64,000 bases of DNA, from the NCBI GenBank assembly GCA_018335795.1, contig JAGXRP010000043.1, forward strand, positions 1-64,000, in the 5' to 3' direction. Below are positions 46,901 through 56,620 of this stretch, piece after piece. The notes under the pieces are model-generated. The model ran no database searches. It saw nothing but the letters and a program-made list of their open reading frames with translations, and had not been told where the DNA came from. The stretch's first letter is position 1; each line of letters starts with the position of its first letter. Origin of the DNA: Desulfobulbaceae bacterium (GTDB lineage: Bacteria; Bacteroidota; Ignavibacteria; Kapaibacteriales; UBA2268). Both the position numbers and the translations under genes were made by a program.

Positions 46901-47357
46901 CGTTTGAATATCGAATATAGATAGGTGAGGCATATTCAACATTCGGATTTTGTTCGATTAACTCACAAATATCAAAGGGGTTAACGGTTCCTGAATAATG
47001 TATTTCATAGATTCGAGATACTCCATACATATCAGGAGCTAACAAATCGCCGTTCACATATTTTGCAAATGGAGCATCAATTTGGAAATCACCGACCAAT
47101 TGCATAACATCAAAGCCCAGTATCGATGCCATATCTTTTTGCATGGTTATGTCGGAGAGTTGGTATTTTATTTTAACATGAAGCGAGTAAGGCATGTAAT
47201 GTTTTTGGTCAATGCTTTTAGGGTTTGAAGATAATTCACTTTTTTGAACTTCATCTCCGGTCTTATAGAAATTAGGTATGGTTGCAGAATATGATACAAC
47301 ACTAAAAGCCCAAAACAAAGCAATAACTTTAATAAATATTTTTGTAGCTAACGACAT
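43989..47357 (-). CDS. Secreted subtilisin-like protease, T9SS cargo
   Basis: S8 serine peptidase of about 1122 residues. A signal peptide and prodomain are followed by the catalytic triad: Asp in AIVDSGSDWQHPDL (near 190), His in NNHGTLSAGC (near 260) and Ser in GTSFSSPIVAG (near 419). Then come a beta-propeller-like region of about 320 residues with Asp-box motifs (TTDGGANWS, STNRGQSWD, TTDGGKTWT), an Ig-like HYDIN-type domain (PVNFGSVDTS) and a type A T9SS sorting domain (SITPNPTDEQLTLTHNL ... GIYYILLR). It is therefore exported and anchored by PorU. The start at 47357 (MSLATKIF) is preferred over 47372. Confidence 0.9.
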   Translation of the reverse strand: MSLATKIFIKVIALFWAFSVVSYSATIPNFYKTGDEVQKSELSSNPKSIDQKHYMPYSLHVKIKYQLSDITMQKDMASILGFDVMQLVGDFQIDAPFAKYVNGDLLAPDMYGVSRIYEIHYSGTVNPFDICELIEQNPNVEYASPIYIRYSNGFTPDDPRLGEQYALTLMKATEAWEVTKGSDQIVIAIVDSGSDWQHPDLAGNIWINSSEIEDNGIDDDGNGKIDDIRGWDFVGNITTQEYYSGLFRENNNPRNPNNNHGTLSAGCASAVTNNSIGIASLGYSAKIMSLKCASDNASVRGILRGYEAILYAARSGADIINCSWGGPGRSGAEQDVINQATAMGALVVASSGNDNSNNDVFNYYPCNYINVLSVGATDANDRVSGFSNYGHNVNVFAPGSQILSTTIGTGYTRADGTSFSSPIVAGLAALVKSIHPTWSPMQIARQIRSTSDNVLATQNPASRPLIYGRANAEKAVKYNNPDFPELKIPGFYCDAMTVNGNIGAIVNYEMTQVKLNITNYLSPAPNSKIILSPYRDIATLKNNEIEAGDFGQLETKEIIVELQLKENNPWFDGYVDLLVTYQSGDYVDYQMLSIPVKIQSSNKFTLTQALSHTFLITWYGAHTPSKNVFWSVGVAEGQGSILYKVGGSSRFNVFTSEPVYCVYGLSADVAYAGSGPTNGAAKVFKTTDGGANWSTTLVNTITPFINSIHFYDSQNAIFLGDAIGSSWGIASTSNGGANWTKLTNIPNPETGESGYVESVAYHGNSIWFGTSKGRVFRSTNRGQSWDVSVLHVGGTVSKMDFLDDNNGFVVYQEVASGQAGDQFLATTTDGGKTWTKRVQNFTSNSIMPISVYAIRAADKFAITSFNGSVFTSDDMGMTLKPELTKQSTNLQVGTGYGDGASVRLWSAGRISIGFLDFEVTPTNIEKKIAVLNESPVNFGSVDTSTNVIKRVDLRNEGNVRLNFTSFEIIPDEGVDSDEFRLVFNRPEELSPGETVGIAVRFQPKVYQTRTATLRIISDSDPATLDVPLVGIGSTTSSVEDYANYELSITPNPTDEQLTLTHNLSNLTEVQIVDISGKVMISNITGLQSNRLEINVSSMTTGIYYILLRMKNDVIVTKAFVKK

Positions 47358-47418
47358 TAAAAAGTCTCCCATTATTTGTTTTAATACAACTTACAATAAT
47401 ACATTAAATTCCAAAAAG

Positions 47419-48471
47419 TTACAAATTTAAATAGTGTTTTATTACACTTTTTATCCCGTCATATAGAGAAATCTTACTTTTCCATCCCAAAGAATTCAGT
47501 TTGGAGCTATCAATTAATTTGCGAGGCGTGCCGTCCGGTTTGGATGTGTCAAATCTTATTTCACCTGAATACCCGACAATATTTTGAATCATTAATGCCA
47601 AATCTTTTATGCTTATTTCTTCGCTCGTCCCGACATTGATAAATTCGCCGATTTGACTATATGAATAGTTTTCCATCAAAAATATGCAAGCCGAAGCCAT
47701 ATCTTCTACGTGCATGAACTCGCGTAAGGCATTCCCCGTTCCCCAAATAGACACATAATCTTTACTTACGCCCAATTCTTCCAATTTAGCAATTATTGCA
47801 TCAATATCATTTGAATTCTCGAATCCAAATCCAATTGAATACCGCTTCACATCTTTGATTATAAATTCGGTATCGCCTTCTCTAATCGCATTTGCAAGTA
47901 GTATTTTGCGTAATAAAGCAGGCAGGACGTGCGATTTTTCGAGATTGAAATTGTCATTATTGCCATACAAATTTGTCGGCATTAGGGAAATGAAATCAGT
48001 GCCATATTGCTCGTTGTAGTAACGGCAAAGTTTAATTGCAGCGATTTTAGCTATTGCATAAGGCTCGTTTGTTGATTCGAGAAGTCCGGTCAATAGCGCA
48101 TCTTCATTAATAGGTTGTGGAGCAAATTTCGGATATATGCACGATGAACCGAGATTAAGCAATTTGCGGACGCCATTATTTTTTGAGGCATGAATCACAT
48201 TGGCAGCTATCATTATGTTATCGTAAATGAATTCGGCTTTATAGGTGCTATTTGCTAATATTCCGCCCACTTTTGCAGCCGCCAGAAATACATAATCCGG
48301 CTTGTTTGATTGGAAATATTCATTTGTGCGAGTTTGGTCCCGCAAGTCAAGATTTTCAAATTCTCCTTTGATTATATTGGTATAATCATTGGCAGTCAAT
48401 AATTTTGAGATTTCCGAGCCAACCATACCTTTGCTACCTGCGACATAGATTTTCGAATTTTTATCTGTCAT
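47419..48471 (-). CDS. fcl: GDP-L-fucose synthase
   Basis: NADPH-dependent epimerase-reductase making GDP-L-fucose from GDP-4-keto-6-deoxymannose. The Rossmann motif GSKGMVGSE is near the start, and the catalytic Tyr-Lys pair is in [18 protein letters not shown] and the C-terminal SLYDGIKSV fit the family. At 350 residues it has an extra loop of about 35 residues ([19 protein letters not shown] onward) relative to the E. coli enzyme, as I recall for Bacteroidota homologues. It overlaps gmd by 11 bp. Confidence 0.94.
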   Translation of the reverse strand: MTDKNSKIYVAGSKGMVGSEISKLLTANDYTNIIKGEFENLDLRDQTRTNEYFQSNKPDYVFLAAAKVGGILANSTYKAEFIYDNIMIAANVIHASKNNGVRKLLNLGSSCIYPKFAPQPINEDALLTGLLESTNEPYAIAKIAAIKLCRYYNEQYGTDFISLMPTNLYGNNDNFNLEKSHVLPALLRKILLANAIREGDTEFIIKDVKRYSIGFGFENSNDIDAIIAKLEELGVSKDYVSIWGTGNALREFMHVEDMASACIFLMENYSYSQIGEFINVGTSEEISIKDLALMIQNIVGYSGEIRFDTSKPDGTPRKLIDSSKLNSLGWKSKISLYDGIKSVIKHYLNL

Positions 48472-49612
48472 CTAAGTTGCTCACATCAGTTGCAAAAGTG
48501 TTTCGAGTCCAATTAATTTCGTTTGCCAGCATTATCTCTTTGCCTTGCCCAATAGCATTCAGCCCGTTTTGAATCAAGTCGTGGTCCATCATAATTTTAA
48601 CCAAATCGTTGAATTTGACTTTTGGCTCCCAACCCAACAAGGTCTTAGCTTTGGAAATATCAGCCAATAAATGATGAACTTCGGTAGGTCTGTAATATTT
48701 TGGGTCTATCTCGACTACTACACTGCCGATTTTTGGACTATCGCTCAATCGAAAATCATTGCTTTTGATTCTTGCTTTCTCGTTAGCTCCTTCTCCAAAC
48801 CATTCAATTTCAATTCCACAATACCTAAAAGATGATTCGACAAACTCTCTAACCGAATGGCTTTCTCCTGTACCTATTACAAAATCATTCGGCTCGGGCT
48901 GTTGGAGCATCATCCAAGTCATTACGATAAATTCCGGTGCAAAACCCCAATCTCTTTTGGCATCTAAATTTCCGAGATACATCTTATCCTGTTTACCGGA
49001 AATGATTGCAGATACTGCGCGTGTGATTTTGCGAGTTACAAAGGTTTCTCCGCGTCTCGGGCTCTCGTGATTGAATAATATTCCGTTGCAAGCAAAAATA
49101 TCGTATGCTGAACGATAATTATCCGTTATCCAATATGCGTATAGTTTTGCGGCTGCATAAGGAGATTGAGGTTGGAAAGCTGTTTGTTCATTTTGTGGAT
49201 GAAGAGCCGACCCAAAAAGTTCTGATGATGACGCTTGATAAAACTTGATTTTATTTCCACTATTTCTTATTGCTTCCAAAATACGCAAAGTCCCCAAACC
49301 CGTTACATCACCGGTGTATTCCGGCATATCGAAAGATACTCTCACATGACTTTGTGCACCAAAATGATAGACTTCGTCCGGTTTGATATTATAAACAATG
49401 TTATTTATAATCCCCGAATCTGTCAAATCACCATAGTGTAAGTGCAGTTTCGGCTTGTTTGAGTGGGGGTCGGTGTAGATATGGTCAATCCTGTGAGTAT
49501 TGAATGTGCTCGCTCTGCGAATGATTCCATGCACCTCATATCCCTTCGACAAAAGGAATTCTGCTAAATATGAGCCGTCCTGACCTGTAATTCCTGTTAT
49601 TAATGCTTTCAT
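48461..49612 (-). CDS. gmd: GDP-mannose 4,6-dehydratase
   Basis: Converts GDP-mannose to GDP-4-keto-6-deoxymannose, the step before Fcl. It is an SDR enzyme of 383 residues with [15 protein letters not shown] at the N-terminus and [14 protein letters not shown], both diagnostic of Gmd. The active site is [13 protein letters not shown] and [12 protein letters not shown]. It precedes and overlaps fcl, giving a two-gene GDP-fucose unit for surface glycans, possibly including the lipopolysaccharide used as T9SS anchor. Confidence 0.96.
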   Translation of the reverse strand: MKALITGITGQDGSYLAEFLLSKGYEVHGIIRRASTFNTHRIDHIYTDPHSNKPKLHLHYGDLTDSGIINNIVYNIKPDEVYHFGAQSHVRVSFDMPEYTGDVTGLGTLRILEAIRNSGNKIKFYQASSSELFGSALHPQNEQTAFQPQSPYAAAKLYAYWITDNYRSAYDIFACNGILFNHESPRRGETFVTRKITRAVSAIISGKQDKMYLGNLDAKRDWGFAPEFIVMTWMMLQQPEPNDFVIGTGESHSVREFVESSFRYCGIEIEWFGEGANEKARIKSNDFRLSDSPKIGSVVVEIDPKYYRPTEVHHLLADISKAKTLLGWEPKVKFNDLVKIMMDHDLIQNGLNAIGQGKEIMLANEINWTRNTFATDVSNLDDR

Positions 49613-49750
49613 TAATCAAAACCATATTTTTGGAAACATCAAATATAAACCTAATTTTAAAAAATAAAAAATGGATTCTGACTTCTTGTTAAAATAATAG
49701 GTAAATTTTTTGCTTGCACGTCCGATATATTTTGAAATAGGTTACGATAA

Positions 49751-51004
49751 ATGGATGAAACATCAATAATTAGTGGGCAAGTTAACAGAATCGGCGGACA
49801 GGGAAAATCGCCGGGCAATACCTATTATCCTTACTCTCAGCCTCAAAAAAGCAAACCACAATTTACTAAAGTCAGAGCAGGCGAGATAGTCCAAGGGCGA
49901 ATTGTAAAAATTACCGGATATCAGACTGCATTAGTACGTTTGCCTATCGGTAATTTTCATGCCGAAATTCATGGTAAATTGCAAGCAGGAGACGAACTTT
50001 TTTTCTATGTTATGGAGACTCAACCCAACCTAATCATGAGAGTTTACTCAGTCAGTATTTATGCTGATAATAATCGAAGGGGAATTGATGAAATCTTACG
50101 AATTCTTGATTTGCCACCAACCCAAGAGTTTGCTAAGGCAACTGAGATTGCTTCAAAATTCAATCATACTATAATACGTGACGAAATTTATAGTATTCTA
50201 CGAACCTATACCGGCATAAATGGCAATCTACTCAGCGATTTTGATTTTGAAACTGCTATCGAGACTCTTTGGTTGATGAAAGAATCAAACATAGAATTTG
50301 ATGAAGACATTTTTGCGAACGGTCTAAGTTTTTTGGGTGGTGTAAAATCTTTAAACGCTGATTTGAAATTCATCTGTAGCTTTCGAATTATAAATTCTAT
50401 CGGAAAATTATATAAAGATTTTAGCGAATATGACATCAGCACCGGAAAGCTGAAAGTAATGTTTCAAAAGCTCAGTAATATCGAAGCAACAATTGATGCA
50501 ATCAAATCAGATTTTCAAAAATCATCGGTCATTGATCCAAATATTCAAGATGAATTTGCAAAAAGAATCAAAAGAATTCGGACTTTGTTCGTGAGTATGA
50601 GCTATTGGAATACAATTGCTTTGCATAAAGAAATTCCGATGAATATTCTATTGCCGATGGTGCTTGAAAACGAAATTAAGATAATCTATCTTACTTTTAA
50701 ATTCAAACCCGAAACTGCAAAGCAAATAAGACACTTGGAAAAGTCTTCAAAATTAAATGAATCCACCAATATATATGCACTATTTGAAAATTTGTTATCA
50801 AATAATGATAACATCATTAATAAAAAGCAAGAGTTCGAACTTGACTTAGAGATAGAACCAAAAATCAAAGAAATTATAAATGTTTTGCATCAATTGCCTA
50901 TTATAATCTTAAAACTCGTACTTTTGAATCAGGATGAAACGTTGTTATTAAAATCTGATTTTTTCCAAAGTATGAGAATGAAGAATATATCAGTTGTGTT
51001 ATGA
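49751..51004 (+). CDS. Unknown protein with FliK-like N-terminal segment
   Basis: A protein of 417 residues that I do not recognise. Residues 1-40 are low-complexity (Ser, Gln, Pro). Residues about 45-100 (AGEIVQGRIVKITGYQTALV, GKLQAGDELFFYVME) resemble the small beta-domain seen in FliK-like and OB-like proteins. Residues 110-417 are helical and Leu/Ile/Lys-rich with no motif. There is no signal peptide. Its stop overlaps the start of the purine nucleoside phosphorylase (ATGA), so the two are translated together. Confidence 0.65.
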   Translation: MDETSIISGQVNRIGGQGKSPGNTYYPYSQPQKSKPQFTKVRAGEIVQGRIVKITGYQTALVRLPIGNFHAEIHGKLQAGDELFFYVMETQPNLIMRVYSVSIYADNNRRGIDEILRILDLPPTQEFAKATEIASKFNHTIIRDEIYSILRTYTGINGNLLSDFDFETAIETLWLMKESNIEFDEDIFANGLSFLGGVKSLNADLKFICSFRIINSIGKLYKDFSEYDISTGKLKVMFQKLSNIEATIDAIKSDFQKSSVIDPNIQDEFAKRIKRIRTLFVSMSYWNTIALHKEIPMNILLPMVLENEIKIIYLTFKFKPETAKQIRHLEKSSKLNESTNIYALFENLLSNNDNIINKKQEFELDLEIEPKIKEIINVLHQLPIIILKLVLLNQDETLLLKSDFFQSMRMKNISVVL

Positions 51005-51834
51005 CATTGAAATTGAACAACAAAATTGTAACTAAATACACCAAATCATCTGAATACCTTAGTAATACTGTATTCGGTGATGCTGAAATTTCAATTACTG
51101 CCGGTTCGGGTATTGCTCAATCATTTCTACCTGATGATATCTTGTTTTCTATTCCATATCACGAGATACCAAACTTTCCCACAACAAGTGTAGAAGGACA
51201 TGCCGGTGACCTTTTGCTTATCAACATCAATGGCGTCAAAGCGATGGTATTTTCCGGCAGATTTCATCTGTACGAGGGTATTGAAGTTTCTGAAACTGTA
51301 TCGCAAATCATTGTATCGTATTTGCTCGGATTACGAAATCATATTATTACAAATGCAGCCGGAGCACTCAATGAAGCATATTTGCCAGGAGATTTGATGC
51401 TTATCAGTGATACTTTAAATTTCACTTCTCGTGATTTATCATCAGTTTTTGATAGTATAAACTTTAGGCAAAACATTTCTAAACAAGAGAAAAATTTGGG
51501 AATATACAAAAAATTAAATGCAATCCTGACAACAATAGGTATAAATTTGAAATTTGGGGTATATGCGGCTGTAATTGGTCCAAACTATGAAACTCGTTCA
51601 GAGATTAGAATGTTCAGACGTCTGGGAGCAGATGCAGTAGGAATGTCAACTGTTTTGGAATTGGCTACTGCCGATATACTCGAAATGAATACAATTGCCT
51701 GCTCGCTTATAACAAATACTGCGAAAGAAATTCCACAATTAGTGACTCACCAAGAAGTTATGGATTTGGCTTTAAAATCACGACTTGATGTAAGAGAGTT
51801 TATTTTTGCCGCTACTAAGTTATTAATACGTTAA
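51001..51834 (+). CDS. Purine-nucleoside phosphorylase (PNP class I)
   Basis: Phosphorolyses inosine and guanosine in purine salvage. The trimeric-type features are present in 277 residues: ITAGSGIAQSF, the phosphate and substrate residues in GRFHLYEG (family GRxHxYEG), ITNAAGALNE, IGPNYETRSEIRMFRRLGAD, VGMSTVLELATA and SLITNTAKEI. The Asn of the purine-specificity loop is seen in ITNTA. It starts within the stop of the unknown gene upstream. The substrate range (adenosine or guanosine) cannot be decided by eye. Confidence 0.93.
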   Translation: MTLKLNNKIVTKYTKSSEYLSNTVFGDAEISITAGSGIAQSFLPDDILFSIPYHEIPNFPTTSVEGHAGDLLLININGVKAMVFSGRFHLYEGIEVSETVSQIIVSYLLGLRNHIITNAAGALNEAYLPGDLMLISDTLNFTSRDLSSVFDSINFRQNISKQEKNLGIYKKLNAILTTIGINLKFGVYAAVIGPNYETRSEIRMFRRLGADAVGMSTVLELATADILEMNTIACSLITNTAKEIPQLVTHQEVMDLALKSRLDVREFIFAATKLLIR

Positions 51835-51973
51835 TATTAAATCATGATTTTCACAACAAATAACGCTTATTATGATTCTATGTTACATATTTTTATTATT
51901 TTATATCTTTAAAAATGAAAATTTACAATAAAGTATAAATTAACATTTTATTCACATACAAGGAATAAATCCT

Positions 51974-54232
51974 ATGAAAATCAATCGTCAAGAAGCACTT
52001 GACTACCACAGCATGGGTAGAAAGGGAAAAATTGAAGTAATTACAACCAAACCAACAGCAACACAACGAGACTTGTCTTTGGCATATTCACCCGGAGTAG
52101 CCGAACCTTGTCGAGCAATTTTTGAGAATCCGGAAGATGTGTTCAAATATACAGCTAAAGGAAACTTAGTCGCTGTAATATCTAATGGTACTGCAGTTTT
52201 GGGATTAGGAGATTTGGGAGCTATGGGCGGAAAACCTGTTATGGAAGGCAAGGGTGTATTATTCAAAGTATTTGCCGACATCGATGTTTTTGATATTGAA
52301 ATTGAATCCAAAGATGTAGACGAAATCATTAGAACTGTAGAACTCATTTCGCCAACTTTTGGTGGTATCAATCTCGAAGATATCAAAGGACCTGAATGTT
52401 TTGTAATCGAAGAAGCTCTGAAGAAAAAGTTGGATATTCCTGTATTTCATGACGACCAACACGGTACAGCCATCATCAGTGGTGCTGCATTGTTGAACGC
52501 AGTCGAAATAGTAGGCAAAAAGCTTGAAGATATAAAAGTTGTTTATAATGGAGCCGGTGCTTCCGGTGTCGCATGCGCTAAATTCCACATAAGTCTTGGT
52601 GTAAATCCCAAAAACGTTCTGATGTGCGATTCAAAAGGTGTGATTTACAAAGGCAGAACTTCAGGCATGAACGAATACAAAGAAGAATTTGCAATTGAAA
52701 CCGATGCTCGTACACTCGAAGAAGCATTTGTCGGCGCTGATGTTTTTGTCGGATTATCTCAAGCAGATTGCGTTACACAAGAGATGCTTCTTTCGATGAG
52801 CAACAATCCGATTGTTTTTGCAATGGCAAATCCTGACCCGGAAATTACCTACGAACTTGCAATTTCTGCCAGAAAAGATTTAATTATGGCGACAGGAAGG
52901 TCGGATTATCCAAATCAAGTTAATAACGTACTTGGATTCCCGTTCATTTTCCGTGGTGCATTGGACGTTCATGCCAAAGCTATCAACGAAGAAATGAAAA
53001 AAGCTGCTGCTTATGCATTAGCCGAACTAGCGAAAGAAGATGTTCCCGATAGCGTTAAAAGAGTCTATAATGTGGATACAATGTCATTCGGACCTGATTA
53101 TATAATCCCAAAACCATTTGACCCACGTGTTTTGACAAGGGTCGCTCCTGCTGTTGCGAAAGCCGCTATGGATACAGGCGTTGCAAGACATAACATCGAA
53201 GATTTCGATAAATATCGTCAAGAACTCGAAGTCAGAATGGGGCGCTCATTTGAAATAATGCACAACATCTACCAAAAAGCAAAACGACAACCAAAGCGAA
53301 TAGTTTTCCCCGAAGGCGAAAACGCTAAAATTATCCAAGCCGCGATAATGAGTTTGGAAATGAATATAGCTAAGCCAATTTTACTTGGTGACAAAGCCAT
53401 TATTCAAGAATTTTGCGATGAACATGGGTATGATTTGACAGGCATTGAAATTATCAATCCTAAAGAATATTCAGATTTTGATAAATATATTGAAGCATTC
53501 TACAAAATTCGCCAAAGAAAAGGTATAACCATTGTTGCAGCTAAATCGATTTTATTGAATCAACCGAACTACTTTGGGGCAATGATGGTCAATCTCGGCG
53601 ATGCAGATGGTATGGTTTCAGGTTTAACTACACACTATCCTCAAACTATTCGACCGGCATTACAAGTTGTAGGTAAGAAAGATGAATATTCTGTTGTTTC
53701 AGGATTGTACGTGGTATCAACCAAAACCAATACTTATTTCCTTTCAGATACTACAGTCAACATCGAACCTACCGGACAACATTTATCCGATATAACTTTG
53801 CAAGCTGCTAATTTTGTCAAACATTTCAATATCACACCGCGAGTAGCATTGCTCTCTTATAGTAATTTCGGTTCTGCTGAGGGCGATATACCCAAGAAAA
53901 TGCGTGAAGCATTACGAATTACTAAACAACGCGACCCCGAATTAATGATTGATGGTGAAATGCAAGCAGACACAGCAGTGGTTTCTTCTATTGTTGATTC
54001 AACTTTCCAATTCTCTAAATTGAAAGGTGGAGCAAACGTACTTGTATTCCCAAATTTAGCAGCCGGAAATATTGCTTACAAATTGCTTCATAGGATTGGT
54101 GGTGCACACGTATTAGGACCGGTACTACTCGGTCTCAACAAACCGATTAGCGTTTTGCAACGTGGTGATGACATAAGTCAAATAATTGATATGATAGCAA
54201 TAACAGTTGTTGATGCTCAAGATAAGGGTTAA
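51974..54232 (+). CDS. maeB: NADP-dependent malic enzyme with PTA domain (MaeB)
   Basis: A fusion protein of 752 residues. The N-terminal malic enzyme (residues about 1-420) decarboxylates malate to pyruvate with NADPH formation and has SLAYSPGVAEPC, VFHDDQHGTAI, the Rossmann GAGASGVACA and AMANPDPEI. The C-terminal phosphotransacetylase-like domain (about 430-752, RIVFPEGENAKIIQAA, GLTTHYPQTIRPAL) is usually regulatory. The start is preceded by a purine-rich AAGGAATAA. A strong terminator follows 50 bp after the stop. Confidence 0.95.
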   Translation: MKINRQEALDYHSMGRKGKIEVITTKPTATQRDLSLAYSPGVAEPCRAIFENPEDVFKYTAKGNLVAVISNGTAVLGLGDLGAMGGKPVMEGKGVLFKVFADIDVFDIEIESKDVDEIIRTVELISPTFGGINLEDIKGPECFVIEEALKKKLDIPVFHDDQHGTAIISGAALLNAVEIVGKKLEDIKVVYNGAGASGVACAKFHISLGVNPKNVLMCDSKGVIYKGRTSGMNEYKEEFAIETDARTLEEAFVGADVFVGLSQADCVTQEMLLSMSNNPIVFAMANPDPEITYELAISARKDLIMATGRSDYPNQVNNVLGFPFIFRGALDVHAKAINEEMKKAAAYALAELAKEDVPDSVKRVYNVDTMSFGPDYIIPKPFDPRVLTRVAPAVAKAAMDTGVARHNIEDFDKYRQELEVRMGRSFEIMHNIYQKAKRQPKRIVFPEGENAKIIQAAIMSLEMNIAKPILLGDKAIIQEFCDEHGYDLTGIEIINPKEYSDFDKYIEAFYKIRQRKGITIVAAKSILLNQPNYFGAMMVNLGDADGMVSGLTTHYPQTIRPALQVVGKKDEYSVVSGLYVVSTKTNTYFLSDTTVNIEPTGQHLSDITLQAANFVKHFNITPRVALLSYSNFGSAEGDIPKKMREALRITKQRDPELMIDGEMQADTAVVSSIVDSTFQFSKLKGGANVLVFPNLAAGNIAYKLLHRIGGAHVLGPVLLGLNKPISVLQRGDDISQIIDMIAITVVDAQDKG

Positions 54233-54261
54233 TTTGCCAGTTAATACTTGAAACTAAATTG

Positions 54262-56481
54262 CTATTGCACTTGAAGAACTGAGCCACTCTCAAAAGGGTG
54301 GCTTATTTTTTTATTATTGTCATGTAATTTAAGTGTGAAGTGGAATTTGGTAAACTCGTATAGAGTACTTTCTGCCCAAATCCTACCTTCGTTTTTCTCA
54401 ACAAATTCTCGGCAGATAATTAAACCTAATCCTGAACCAGACTCACCTTGAGTACCTTTCTTTGATTTCTGTTGAGTAATACGGAAAAGCCGATTCAGAG
54501 TTTTCTTATCCATTCCCAATCCATTATCCTCGACAGTTATACATATTTTATCTTCTTGCCCGGTAATTGAGCTACTGCTGATGCGAATTATTCCACCTGA
54601 TTCGGTAAATTTTATTGCATTTGAGAATAAATTGCGAACAACTGTATCTATCATATTGTAATCAAAATAAGCCAAAATATCATCATCAACATCGTTGATT
54701 ATTGTGATTTTTTTTGTTGTCACTTGCTCGCGTACTAATTCAACGTTGTTTTCGATTAATTTGTGGATTTCATGTGCTGCAGGAGAGAAATGAATCAGAC
54801 CGCGCTGACTTCTTGACCATGTGAGCAAATTTTCCAAAAGCAAGAATAACTTTTTAGACGAATCTTGAATCATCAGAACGAAATCTCTTTTTTCATTCTC
54901 AGTCAAATCGCTGAAGTTATCATGCAACAAATCGGAAAGATTTTTGAATGAACCGACTGCATTTCGCAAATCGTGAGAAAGTACAGAAAATAGCTTATCC
55001 TTAGTATTATTCAAATTTTCTAATTGAATGTTCTTTTTTATTAACTCTTTGTTATTTTGTTCTAATTTCTTTTCGGAAATGACCAACTTATCATTAATTT
55101 CAGTCAAATCTTTATTCTTTTCCTTGAGCAATTCCGTAAAATTTTTGCGCATACTATTTTGTCGGACGTAGAAAATTGTAAGCACGATAAAAACTGTGGC
55201 AAGTAGAATGACTAATAATAATTGCAGATTTCTTTGTGATAATTCTGCTTCTATCAAGCGGGCTTCTTTTTCCAAATCTTCAATTGTCTTTACTTTCTCA
55301 CTCATTCTGATATTCAGTTCGGCGTTCTCGATTGAACGAGATAAATAACTTCTGAAAAGCGAATCATTCATATCTCTATATACTTGCAAGTATTTAAAAG
55401 CCATTGCTTGATTGCCTGAACTCTCGTATAGTTCGCTTATTTTGCGTGAAATTTGCATTATATTGAAAGTGAGCGAATTTTCTTTTGATAATTTATATGC
55501 CTTTTGCAAATAATCAAAAGCCTTTGCATTGTATTTTTTCTCGGCTAAGGAGCGAGCAAATTTATCCAATGCTTTAACTAAAGCACCGAAATTGGATGTT
55601 CGTGCATAAATCATCTCTGCTTGAGCTATATCTTCAATTGCTTTTTGTTGTTCACCCAATGAAACAAATAATAAAGCTCTCTCTGTATATGCCTCGGCTT
55701 TAATCATTGAGTTCGAAGTCAATTGCAAAGGGTCAGCTGATTTTTCAATATTCTTGTTCGTAAAAATTGAGTCATAGTACTGAAATGCTTTACCATGATT
55801 TTGAAGTATTCCTTGGTTCCGAGCCAGATGTCTATATGCTTTATTGATTTGCAAGGGGTCATTTAATTTTCTTCTGATTTCGAGGGAAAGCTCAAATTCT
55901 TCAACGGCTTTTTTATTTTTACCCATTTTTTCGTAAGCCAAACCCATATTAGTCAATGATTGAGCTAATCCTGTGATTTTAGGTCTGTTAGCGACTGATG
56001 TATCATTAATATCTGTATTAAAACCTTGGTAGGACTGAATGTAATAGTTTATAGCCTTGTTGTATTGGCGATAATCAAAGTAAATATGACCAATTTCAGA
56101 GTAGTTTCTATAAATTGAAAGAGAATCGTCCACATCATTAAAAAATTTTTCACTCAAAAGCAAAAATTTCAGAGCATTTTCGGGTGAAAACATTGCCCTA
56201 TGATACTTGCCCAGCCACGAATACATCATACCATAATAATTACTTCTGCCGGCAAAAGCACTGTTGTTGATTAGCTTTTCAATAAACCCGATGCCGGATT
56301 TGGGGTCTGATAATTCGTAGAAGTTGGAAACATAGTCAATAGTTTTAAAAAGTTCATCATCGAATTTTCCTGAAGTGATGGATTTTTCTATACTTGAGTT
56401 CAAACTATCAAGAGTCTGTTGCTCTGAACGAGCAACAGACAGAGAAATTAACATCAAAAATATTATGTAAATTCTATACAA
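54262..56481 (-). CDS. Membrane histidine kinase with TPR sensor
   Basis: A protein of 739 residues. A signal peptide/first helix (MYRIYIIFLMLISLSVA) leads into a TPR region of about 350 residues in the periplasm. A single membrane helix (LLLVILLATVFIVLTIFYV, near residue 430) and a coiled coil follow, then the HisKA helix LFSVLSHDLRNAVGS. The HATPase core has VRNLFSNAIKF, DNGLGMD and GSGLGLIICREF. TPR-linked kinases without a cognate regulator nearby are common in Bacteroidota. The last codons overlap the maeB terminator hairpin on the opposite strand. Confidence 0.92.
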   Translation of the reverse strand: MYRIYIIFLMLISLSVARSEQQTLDSLNSSIEKSITSGKFDDELFKTIDYVSNFYELSDPKSGIGFIEKLINNSAFAGRSNYYGMMYSWLGKYHRAMFSPENALKFLLLSEKFFNDVDDSLSIYRNYSEIGHIYFDYRQYNKAINYYIQSYQGFNTDINDTSVANRPKITGLAQSLTNMGLAYEKMGKNKKAVEEFELSLEIRRKLNDPLQINKAYRHLARNQGILQNHGKAFQYYDSIFTNKNIEKSADPLQLTSNSMIKAEAYTERALLFVSLGEQQKAIEDIAQAEMIYARTSNFGALVKALDKFARSLAEKKYNAKAFDYLQKAYKLSKENSLTFNIMQISRKISELYESSGNQAMAFKYLQVYRDMNDSLFRSYLSRSIENAELNIRMSEKVKTIEDLEKEARLIEAELSQRNLQLLLVILLATVFIVLTIFYVRQNSMRKNFTELLKEKNKDLTEINDKLVISEKKLEQNNKELIKKNIQLENLNNTKDKLFSVLSHDLRNAVGSFKNLSDLLHDNFSDLTENEKRDFVLMIQDSSKKLFLLLENLLTWSRSQRGLIHFSPAAHEIHKLIENNVELVREQVTTKKITIINDVDDDILAYFDYNMIDTVVRNLFSNAIKFTESGGIIRISSSSITGQEDKICITVEDNGLGMDKKTLNRLFRITQQKSKKGTQGESGSGLGLIICREFVEKNEGRIWAESTLYEFTKFHFTLKLHDNNKKISHPFESGSVLQVQ
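54282..54312 (+). terminator. Rho-independent terminator of maeB
   Basis: A 9-bp stem AGCCACTCT / AGGGTGGCT with loop CAAA is followed by TATTTTTTT. It lies inside the 3' coding end of the convergent histidine-kinase gene. Confidence 0.85.
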
Positions 56482-56620
56482 CTATTAACAACCCCAATTA
56501 ATGAAATTTCATCATTTTAATAAATAACTTAACAGTTTATTTTCAAAAAACGATATATACATTATACAAAGATGCAAAAAAAATATTAAATTATCAAAAT
56601 GTTTATGATAAAATATTCAT

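Noticed and set aside
49751-51004. Flagellar hook-length protein FliK
   Set aside because: Only a short N-terminal resemblance; no flagellar genes nearby and no C-terminal FliK core.
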